Assembly: GCA_937876095.1 (NCBI GenBank)
Contig: CALFIE010000015.1
Location: 1 to 11,639 of the forward strand
From: an uncultured Flavobacteriales bacterium
GTDB lineage: Bacteria > Bacteroidota > Bacteroidia > Flavobacteriales > Weeksellaceae
Length of the DNA stretch: 11,639 nucleotides
Direction of reading: 5' to 3'
Under the pieces are notes generated by a model. That model was not told the DNA's origin, searched no databases, and saw only the letters and a program-made list of their open reading frames with translations. Shown here piece after piece: positions 6,241-11,639 of the stretch (position 1 is the first letter of the stretch; each line of letters opens with the position of its first letter). A program made the position numbers and the translations under genes.

Positions 6241-6870
6241 ATGACGAACGAAGAAGAAATTCTATTACAACAAGGGAAAATGCTACCTGTTATGGAGCAT
6301 TTCTACACCATACAAGGAGAAGGTTATCACACTGGTAAAGCCGCCTATTTCATCAGATTAGGAGGCTGCGATGTAGGTTGCCACTGGTGTGATGTAAAAG
6401 AAAGTTGGAATCCCGACTTACACCCTCTTATGAATGCTGAAGAAATTGCAGAAATTGCTGCAAAATATAGCAAAACAATCGTATTGACAGGTGGTGAACC
6501 ACTGATGTGGAATTTAGAAATTTTGACAAAAAAACTGAAAGATTTAGGTTGCCAAATTCATATAGAAACTTCTGGAGCTTACGAAATGAGTGGTATTTTG
6601 GACTGGATTACGCTCTCACCTAAAAAAAATCAACTTCCCAAACCAAGCATTTACAATAAATGTGATGAATTGAAAGTTATTGTATATAATAATCATGATT
6701 TTATTTTTGCGGAAGAACAAGCTAGCAAGGTTTCAGAAATTTGCAAACGTTATCTACAAAGTGAGTGGAGCAAAAGAGATGAGGTGTATCCCAAAATTTC
6801 GGAATACATTTTGCAGCATCCTGATTGGCAAGTTTCTGTTCAGACACATAAATACTTGAACATTCCTTAA
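6241..6870 (+). CDS. queE: 7-carboxy-7-deazaguanine synthase (radical SAM)
   Basis: QueE rearranges 6-carboxy-5,6,7,8-tetrahydropterin to 7-carboxy-7-deazaguanine, a radical SAM step in the pathway to preQ1 and queuosine in tRNA. The 209-residue protein begins with the substrate-side motif FYTIQGEGYHTGKAAYFIRLGG. The cluster motif CDVGCHWC then supplies C43, C47 and C50, the canonical CX3CX2C arrangement that binds the 4Fe-4S cluster. LTGGEPLMW at 82-90 holds the GGEP SAM-binding motif, and the C-terminus QVSVQTHKYLNIP is typical of QueE. No other que gene is in the window, so the pathway must be scattered. The gene follows the composite repeat; I see no exact TAnnTTTG element, only AAAATTTG at 6196-6203. 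The next gene begins 25 bases after the stop, so cotranscription is possible. Confidence 0.95.
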   Translation: MTNEEEILLQQGKMLPVMEHFYTIQGEGYHTGKAAYFIRLGGCDVGCHWCDVKESWNPDLHPLMNAEEIAEIAAKYSKTIVLTGGEPLMWNLEILTKKLKDLGCQIHIETSGAYEMSGILDWITLSPKKNQLPKPSIYNKCDELKVIVYNNHDFIFAEEQASKVSEICKRYLQSEWSKRDEVYPKISEYILQHPDWQVSVQTHKYLNIP

Positions 6871-6895
6871 TAATTGCTGAGAATAATCAATTGTT

Positions 6896-8269
6896 ATGCA
6901 GAAAATTCGATATTCTAGGTATTTCAAATCCATATTTATCATTCTCGATATTTTGGTTATTGTCTCGGTATTTGTATTTTACTTTTATCGCATAGAGAAT
7001 TTTCAAGAAACAAAAACGAATTGGGAACAACATTTTATTTCATTAGCATTACTTATTTTTTATTGGGTTTTGCTAAGTGGTAGAACTAAATTGTATAACA
7101 TTCCACGATTTTTAACTTATACCCTGTATCTAGAACGATTATTAACACACGTTTTGGTGTTTATTTTAGGAGTTATTCTATTGGCAAAAGTGAGTGACAA
7201 TCAGTTTCTAAATCAGGATCGATTTATCATAGCATTGAGTTTGTTTTTCATATTATCATTCATCAAATCATTAATTTTTATAGGTTTAAAATATGCAAGG
7301 AGTAAAGGTTTTAATCACCGAAATATTATGTTCTTGCACGAAAATTCTTCAACCAAAATTTTGAAAAACATTCTAGAGGAGCGTAAAGATTACGGTTACA
7401 AAATTTTTGAATTTCCCAAAGATCAAATCACAAATCTAGAACAATTGAAGGTTTTTTGGATTACCAATGGAATTCATACCGTATATATGCCATCTGAAAA
7501 TTTCGGACTCGAAGAGAAAAAAGAAACCGAAATTTTCAATCAAGCAGAAATCAACAAAGTACGTATCTCACTCGTTCCTAATATTATACAAAACAATTTT
7601 TTCGAATATGATTTGGGATATATAGAAACACAGCCAATTCTATCACAATCTAAATTTCCCTTGGATTATTTAACTAATTACATCCTAAAAAGAAGCTTTG
7701 ATATACTTTTTTCTTTATTTATACTAGTTTTTGTGTGCTCTTGGTTGTTCCCGATTATTGCAATCATCATCAAATTAAGTAGTAATGGTCCTATATTTTT
7801 TTTACAAAAAAGATATGGTTATCATGATGAAGTTTTTATATGTATAAAATTTAGAACCATGGTTTTGAATAGTCTTTCTACCATTCAAACTACTAAAGAA
7901 AATGATACTAGAATTACCAAATTTGGTAAATTCTTACGAAAGACTAGTTTAGATGAATTGCCACAATTTATAAATGTTCTGAAAGGCGAAATGTCGGTAG
8001 TAGGACCTAGACCACACATGTTATTGGTAGATGATTTTTATAAAAGAAAAATTGGAAGATATACAGTACGAAGTTTGGTGAAACCAGGAGTTACAGGACT
8101 TGCTCAAGTAAATGGTTTGCGCGGCGACCATGGCAATATGGAAGTTGAAATGCAAAAGCGTATTTTGGCAGATTCTTTCTATGTAAGAAATTGGAGTTTG
8201 ATCTTAGACTTTGTAATTATCATCAAAACCATATTTCTAGTGATTATAGGAGACAAAAATGCGAGATAA
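6896..8269 (+). CDS. Polyprenyl-phosphate sugar-1-phosphate transferase (WcaJ/WbaP-like)
   Basis: This membrane enzyme probably starts a surface glycan by moving a sugar-1-phosphate from a nucleotide sugar to undecaprenyl phosphate. The 457-residue protein has about four N-terminal membrane helices (near 11-31, 46-62, 82-97, 110-131). A cytoplasmic segment at about 140-255 sits where related enzymes have a CoA_binding_3 Rossmann domain; here I do not see a clear glycine-rich loop. A hydrophobic segment at about 268-293 leads into the catalytic domain. That domain has GPIFFLQKRYG, IKFRTM (317-322), TRITKFGKFLRKTSLDELPQ with D353/E354, MSVVGPRPHM (366-375) and KPGVTGLAQVNG (396-407). All hallmark motifs of the bacterial sugar transferase family are present. 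The sugar cannot be told from sequence. Unusually, no glycosyltransferases, flippase or polymerase accompany it, so it acts with genes elsewhere. Confidence 0.92.
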   Translation: MQKIRYSRYFKSIFIILDILVIVSVFVFYFYRIENFQETKTNWEQHFISLALLIFYWVLLSGRTKLYNIPRFLTYTLYLERLLTHVLVFILGVILLAKVSDNQFLNQDRFIIALSLFFILSFIKSLIFIGLKYARSKGFNHRNIMFLHENSSTKILKNILEERKDYGYKIFEFPKDQITNLEQLKVFWITNGIHTVYMPSENFGLEEKKETEIFNQAEINKVRISLVPNIIQNNFFEYDLGYIETQPILSQSKFPLDYLTNYILKRSFDILFSLFILVFVCSWLFPIIAIIIKLSSNGPIFFLQKRYGYHDEVFICIKFRTMVLNSLSTIQTTKENDTRITKFGKFLRKTSLDELPQFINVLKGEMSVVGPRPHMLLVDDFYKRKIGRYTVRSLVKPGVTGLAQVNGLRGDHGNMEVEMQKRILADSFYVRNWSLILDFVIIIKTIFLVIIGDKNAR

Positions 8270-8306
8270 TCATTATTTTTCTTAAAAAAAACACTAATTT
8301 AGCGAC

Positions 8307-9059
8307 ATGTTAAAAACCTTGTTCACCAAAATTGGCGAATATTTTATTCTCTTAGGAAAATCGATAAAAAGACCGCAGAAAATGTCGGTTTTTATGAAAT
8401 TATTTATGAGAGAGATCTACGATTTAGGCGTAAATTCCTTTGGATTAGTTTTATTCACTTCCATATTTGTAGGAGCGGTAGTTGCTATTCAGATGTATAA
8501 TAATTTCAGCGCATCGTCTTTCCCAATTCCCGATGCTTATGTTGGTTATGCTACCAAAGCAGTTCTAATTCTAGAATTTGCACCAACCATTATTTCGGTA
8601 ATTTTAGCTGGTAAAGTTGGCTCTTATATTGCATCTAGTATCGGAACTATGCGTGTTACCGAGCAAATAGATGCTCTGGATATTATGGGAGTGAATTCAC
8701 TTAATTTTCTGGTAATGCCAAAAATTTTGGCAAGTATGATTTTCAATCCATTATTGATAGCTATAAGTATTGTTTTCGGAATTTGGGGTGGTTATTTAGC
8801 AGGAATTGCAACTGGAAGTTGGACAAAAGCAGCTTATATAACAGGTATACAAATGTATATGCCACAACATTTTATATGGTATGCTTTTTTCAAAACTGTA
8901 GTTTTTGCTTTTCTAATAGCAACCATTCCTTCTTATTTTGGCTATTTTGTAAAAGGTGGCTCTCTAGAAGTAGGTAGAGCAAGTACACAAGCTGTGGTTT
9001 GGACCATAGTTGCGATCATCATAGCTAATTTATTACTAACACAAATGTTCCTGAGCTGA
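8307..9059 (+). CDS. MlaE/YrbE-type ABC transporter permease
   Basis: The 250-residue integral membrane protein has several hydrophobic helices (near 45-64, 85-105, 138-168, 190-215, 228-248). It also has the conserved core of the MlaE family: LILEFAPTIISVILAGKVG followed by IGTMRVTEQIDALDIMGVN at 113-130. MlaE-type permeases form the membrane part of MCE lipid transporters; in Proteobacteria the Mla system moves phospholipids between the outer and inner membranes. Its stop codon TGA overlaps the start of the ATPase gene by one base (TGATG at 9057-9061), so the two are translationally coupled and form one complex. The preceding gene ends 37 bases upstream. A weak -7-like TAATTTAG at 8295-8302 has one mismatch to TAnnTTTG. 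The MCE-domain substrate-binding partner is not in the window. Confidence 0.93.
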   Translation: MLKTLFTKIGEYFILLGKSIKRPQKMSVFMKLFMREIYDLGVNSFGLVLFTSIFVGAVVAIQMYNNFSASSFPIPDAYVGYATKAVLILEFAPTIISVILAGKVGSYIASSIGTMRVTEQIDALDIMGVNSLNFLVMPKILASMIFNPLLIAISIVFGIWGGYLAGIATGSWTKAAYITGIQMYMPQHFIWYAFFKTVVFAFLIATIPSYFGYFVKGGSLEVGRASTQAVVWTIVAIIIANLLLTQMFLS

Positions 9060-9874
9060 TGATTGAAGTAAAAAATTTATTCAAAAATTTTGATGGAATT
9101 GAAGTCCTAAAAGGAATTACTACCCGTTTTGAAACAGGTAAAGTAAACATGATTATTGGTCAAAGTGGTTCTGGGAAAACAGTTTTCTTGAAAAGTCTAC
9201 TTAATGTATTCGAACCAACTAGTGGTGAAATTCTATTTGATGGTCGAGATATTTCTTCTATGGGAAGAGATGCAAAGCAAAGTTTGCGCTCAGAAATTGG
9301 CACGGTATTTCAAGGGAGTGCTTTGTTTGATTCTATGACAGTACAAGAGAACATCATGTTTCCACTAGATATGTTTACCAATCTTACCTACAGAGAAAAA
9401 AAGAAACGGGTACAAGATGTAATCGGACGTGTTCATTTAGAAAACTCGAACAATAAATTTCCTTCAGAAATTTCAGGTGGTATGCAAAAAAGAGTTGCCA
9501 TTGCAAGAGCAATCGTAAACAATCCTAAATATTTGTTTTGTGATGAACCGAATTCTGGTTTAGATCCTTATACTTCTAATATTATTGATGATCTAATTTT
9601 AGAAATTACCAAAGAATATAATACAACTACCATCATCAATTCACATGATATGAACTCGGTAATGACTATTGGTGAAAAAATTGTATATCTACGACACGGT
9701 ATTAAAGAATGGGAAGGTAATAAAGATGTTTTGATAAATGCAGATAACAAACATCTTATAGATTTTGTTTATTCTTCGGAGTTGTTTAAAGAATTACGAA
9801 GTTATTTGCTTACAACCAACAAAACATCTATTGATAATATAATATCTGAACCAAAAAAAGGAGAAAATTTTTAG
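9059..9874 (+). CDS. MlaF-type ABC transporter ATP-binding protein
   Basis: The 271-residue cytoplasmic ATPase powers the MlaE-type permease encoded just upstream, with which it shares a TGATG overlap. All ABC motifs are visible: Walker A GQSGSGKT at 34-41, Q-loop Q85 in GTVFQGSALF, and the signature ISGGMQKR at 138-145, with the GGM variant usual in MlaF-like proteins. Walker B is YLFCDEP (158-164) with D162 and catalytic E163, the D-loop is SGLDP, and the H-loop histidine is H196 in INSHDM. FDSMTVQENIMFPL at 90-103 is also typical of the Mla/Ttg2A subgroup. Length is ordinary. The gene ends convergently with the minus-strand gene, with only nine bases between stop codons and no hairpin terminator in that gap. 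Confidence 0.94.
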   Translation: MIEVKNLFKNFDGIEVLKGITTRFETGKVNMIIGQSGSGKTVFLKSLLNVFEPTSGEILFDGRDISSMGRDAKQSLRSEIGTVFQGSALFDSMTVQENIMFPLDMFTNLTYREKKKRVQDVIGRVHLENSNNKFPSEISGGMQKRVAIARAIVNNPKYLFCDEPNSGLDPYTSNIIDDLILEITKEYNTTTIINSHDMNSVMTIGEKIVYLRHGIKEWEGNKDVLINADNKHLIDFVYSSELFKELRSYLLTTNKTSIDNIISEPKKGENF

Positions 9875-9883
9875 TTTAATATA

Positions 9884-10201
9884 TTACAAATTATTTTGGT
9901 CTTGAGAAGAAATAGTTTTACTGATAGTTTGTTGATTGGCTAATTCTGCTGCCTGTTTCTCTAAATCTAGCTTTTCTTTTTGTAATTGCAAATATTCTTT
10001 GCGTTTTTGTTCTTCTTTAATTGCAGAACCTTTACTTACATATCCCACCATTCCACCGAAAATTAAACCAATCCCAATTCCTCCAAGTACACCTACAAAA
10101 TGAGACATCTTTATTTCATTTAAAGCAAATCCGGTACTCAAATAGAGTAAAACACTGGAAACTAGGAGTAGAACTATTCCGACAAACGTGATACTTTTCA
10201 T
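9884..10201 (-). CDS. Small two-helix membrane protein with coiled-coil tail
   Basis: I do not recognise this 105-residue protein. It starts MKSITFVGIVLLLVSSVLLY, giving a first hydrophobic helix (about 4-27). A second one at about 34-60, GGIGIGLIFGGMVGYVSK, contains small-residue GxxxG-like packing motifs. The remainder, about 60-105, is highly charged and repetitive in Lys, Glu, Gln and Leu (EEQKRKEYLQLQKEKLDLEKQ), and would form a cytoplasmic helix or coiled coil. A helical hairpin with a charged tail suggests a membrane-associated accessory or assembly protein, but no function is assigned. The first helix could instead be an uncleaved signal anchor. It has its own -7 element (TAACTTTG, minus strand, 10230-10237), about 30 bases upstream of the ATG. 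It is therefore probably transcribed separately from the M48 gene behind it. It converges on the MlaF-type gene. Confidence 0.75.
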   Translation of the reverse strand: MKSITFVGIVLLLVSSVLLYLSTGFALNEIKMSHFVGVLGGIGIGLIFGGMVGYVSKGSAIKEEQKRKEYLQLQKEKLDLEKQAAELANQQTISKTISSQDQNNL

Positions 10202-10216
10202 ATTATGTTTATTTAT

Positions 10217-10255
10217 TAAAAAACCTTCCCAAAGTTATAAAATTTTAGGAAGGTT
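10217..10255 (-). terminator. Rho-independent terminator of the M48 protease gene
   Basis: On the minus strand AACCTTCC (10255-10248) pairs with GGAAGGTT (10229-10222) across an 18-base loop and runs into TTTTTT (about 10223-10218). It lies 27 bases after the M48 stop codon. The loop is long and A/T-rich and contains the next gene's -7 element. Confidence 0.75.
10230..10237 (-). promoter_or_regulatory. Bacteroidota -7 element for the small membrane protein gene
   Basis: Read on the minus strand the sequence is TAACTTTG, an exact TAnnTTTG match. Transcription would start near 10224, about 22 bases before the ATG at 10201-10199. The element lies in the loop-side part of the M48 gene's terminator. 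No TTG is seen at the expected -33 position. Confidence 0.5.
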
Positions 10256-10282
10256 GTTATTATAATTATCTAAAATGAGGAA

Positions 10283-11092
10283 CTATAATTTTCCTCCTGC
10301 TGCTTTGTAATATTCTAGTGCTTTTGCTAAATGTGCATCTATATCTGCTCTTCTATTATCTGGACTTGGGTGTGTAGACAAAAATTCTGGTGGTCTTTGT
10401 GATCCAGTAGAAACCGATTCCATTCTATGCCAAAAAGGTAATGCTTGACGAGGATCATATCCTGCCATTGACATGAGGTAAAGACCCATTTCATCAGCTT
10501 CTAGTTCTTGTTTTCTGCCATATTTAAGCAATGCTACTTGTGCACCTATAGGATAAGCTTGAGCAAAAATTGAAGCTAGCTGTTGATTATTAATAGTTCC
10601 TCCAACAATTGCTCCTCCGTATTGTGCGAGCATACCTTGTGAAATTCTCTCGTTACCATGTCCTGCTAATGCATGAGAAATCTCGTGCCCCATAACTACG
10701 GCTACACCAGTATCATTTTGGCAAACTGGCATAATACCAGAATAAAATGCTACTTTTCCACCTGGCATACACCACGCATTGAGTTGTTTATCTTCTATTA
10801 AGTTAAATTCCCAAGCATAACTTTGTAAATCTGCTCCTCTCCCAATTGAATTATAATAATTTTCTGCTGCTTTTCTTATTCTAGCACCAACATTTTTTAT
10901 TCTTGTTGCATCGGTTGTACCAGTTATTACTTTACTTGTTGTAAGTACTTTTTTATACTCTTGAAGTGCCATAGCTGAAATTTCGCTATTATTAGCGATT
11001 TGAATAGATGATCTGCCAGTTATTGGATTAGTTACACAAGCAACTAAAACCACACTTACTGCAGCCATTTTAAAAAAATGTGTTATTCTCAT
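10283..11092 (-). CDS. M48 family zinc metalloprotease, lipoprotein (LoiP/BepA-like)
   Basis: The 269-residue product has a lipoprotein signal peptide with lipobox LVAC and Cys19, so it should be anchored to a membrane facing the periplasm. The catalytic domain has the zinc motif HEISH at 136-140 (H136, H140 ligands; E137 general base) and the third ligand E196 in ELEAD at 196-200. Around the active site are AWCMPGGKVAFYSGI at 106-120 and HALAGHGNERISQGM, matching periplasmic M48 proteases such as E. coli LoiP and BepA. FLSTHPSPDNR at 237-247 is the conserved C-terminal motif. No TPR domain follows, unlike BepA, so it is closer to LoiP in architecture. A quality-control role in the envelope is inferred from the family. 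The ATG at 11092-11090 follows a TAAATTTG element by about 20 bases. Its own terminator separates it from the next gene. Confidence 0.94.
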   Translation of the reverse strand: MRITHFFKMAAVSVVLVACVTNPITGRSSIQIANNSEISAMALQEYKKVLTTSKVITGTTDATRIKNVGARIRKAAENYYNSIGRGADLQSYAWEFNLIEDKQLNAWCMPGGKVAFYSGIMPVCQNDTGVAVVMGHEISHALAGHGNERISQGMLAQYGGAIVGGTINNQQLASIFAQAYPIGAQVALLKYGRKQELEADEMGLYLMSMAGYDPRQALPFWHRMESVSTGSQRPPEFLSTHPSPDNRRADIDAHLAKALEYYKAAGGKL

Positions 11093-11112
11093 AGTGACAT
11101 GTATTTGATCAA

Positions 11113-11120
11113 CAAATTTA
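11113..11120 (-). promoter_or_regulatory. Bacteroidota -7 element for the M48 protease gene
   Basis: The minus-strand sequence is TAAATTTG, an exact TAnnTTTG match, with transcription expected near 11107. The leader would be about 15 bases, like the short leader of the methyltransferase gene. No well-placed -33 TTG is visible. Confidence 0.55.
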
Positions 11121-11639
11121 AAACAATTTTTATTCCATTTTTCACTTTATTGAAATAATATCTGATAAGAAATCTTCCATGCTGTATATTAAATAAATTT
11201 GTATTATTTTTAAAATTAATCAAATTGAAAAAAATAATATTTTGAAGTTGTAATTTTCTTTTTTTATTACTCAATTTATGCAAATCTCAAGCCGTAATAG
11301 ATTCAAAACATTTTAAAAAGCTCTAGACCAGAAGATTTTAGATGATAATATACACAATTTTGGAAAATCATACCCCGTTTCCTATGGCAATACAGTTAGG
11401 GTTGGATTACATTTTAATTCCTAAGATATAAGTTTGAATAAAATTCAAAATAAAATAAAATTGGGTAACCATACAACCAAAAGACATTATATCAGTAATA
11501 TCTATATTAAAATTTATAAAAATGGTAATTCATCTATATCTTTTGATTGAAACGACAGGTAACCCCATCTCTTTTGATAAGTATCTTATGAAAAATGAAA
11601 TTTAAAAAAATTAACTATTCTGTAAAAATTCAAACTATA
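11121..11639. other. A/T-rich stretch with no identifiable gene
   Basis: Apart from the possible barrel remnant, I find no gene, RNA or terminator here. A TAAATTTG at 11194-11201 on the plus strand has no gene following it. TCTTTTGAT occurs twice, at 11539-11547 and 11570-11578, and GGTAACC occurs near 11464 and 11559. An open run without stops in a different frame, 11459-11606, contains an ATG at 11522 but has no recognisable product. The composition is consistent with decayed sequence or the upstream region of a gene beyond the window. Confidence 0.5.
11317..11424 (+). pseudogene. Possible decayed C-terminus of an outer-membrane beta-barrel protein
   Basis: An open stretch of 35 codons without a start codon ends in YGNTVRVGLHFNS and a TAA at 11422-11424. 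Alternating polar and hydrophobic residues, FGKSYPVSYGNT and VRVGLHFN look like the last strands of a Bacteroidota TonB-dependent receptor or porin, which normally end in Phe. Here the last codon is TCC (Ser), one base from TTC (Phe). A stop at 11314-11316 closes the frame upstream. The match is by eye only and could be chance. Confidence 0.25.

Noticed and set aside
11089..11283. Minus-strand 64-codon frame overlapping the M48 start by four bases (ATGA).
   Set aside because: The product is a Lys/Asn/Phe/Leu-rich string typical of translated A/T-rich noncoding DNA, and the M48 -7 element lies inside it, so the frame would not be on the M48 transcript.
1..11639. CRISPR array, transposase, phage genes or a defence system.
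   Set aside because: No regularly spaced identical repeats, no DDE or recombinase motifs, and no nuclease or toxin-antitoxin pair were found; repeats present are short and local.

Overview
The window looks like a chromosomal segment of a Flavobacteriia member (Bacteroidota), probably of the Chryseobacterium/Weeksellaceae kind. That is an inference from four things: AT-rich, lysine/asparagine-rich genes; -7 promoter elements of the Bacteroidota type TAnnTTTG (1487, 3267, and on the minus strand 10230 and 11113); a DUF4349 lipoprotein and a carboxypeptidase-regulatory-like secreted protein; and short leaders without strong Shine-Dalgarno sequences. I could not search a database, so genus is not claimed.

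Layout. 1-323 is the C-terminal end of the LonA protease, closed by a strong terminator. 491-1414 is a DUF4349 lipoprotein whose start codon abuts one arm of a 10-bp inverted repeat; six TTACAA hexamers lie upstream. 1510-2229 is a class I SAM methyltransferase. 2339-3208 is a secreted protein with a carboxypeptidase-regulatory-like domain. 3363-5003 (pgi) and 5049-5933 (folD) follow as a likely two-gene unit. 5934-6240 is a 307-base gene-free stretch holding a composite of nested inverted repeats that resembles an interspersed flavobacterial repeat, followed by a short 21-nt tandem repeat. 6241-8269 carries queE (7-deazaguanine pathway) and a membrane sugar-1-phosphate transferase of the WcaJ/WbaP type. 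8307-9874 is an overlapping permease/ATPase pair of the MlaE/MlaF lipid-transport type. Two minus-strand genes follow: a small two-helix membrane protein (9884-10201) and an M48 metalloprotease lipoprotein (10283-11092). The last 547 bases (11093-11639) hold the promoter of the M48 gene, one trace that may be a decayed outer-membrane-protein C-terminus, and otherwise nothing I can identify.

Functionally this is mostly housekeeping: glycolysis (pgi), one-carbon metabolism (folD), queuosine-type tRNA modification (queE) and protein quality control (lon, M48). A strong envelope theme runs through it: DUF4349 lipoprotein, secreted protein, polyprenyl-phosphate sugar transferase, Mla-type lipid transporter and periplasmic M48 protease. 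The genes are separated by compact hairpin terminators, so most are probably short transcription units. I see no phage, transposase, CRISPR or defence system. The parts least explained by known genes are the composite repeat at 5940-6137, the inverted repeat at the DUF4349 start, and the right-hand end.
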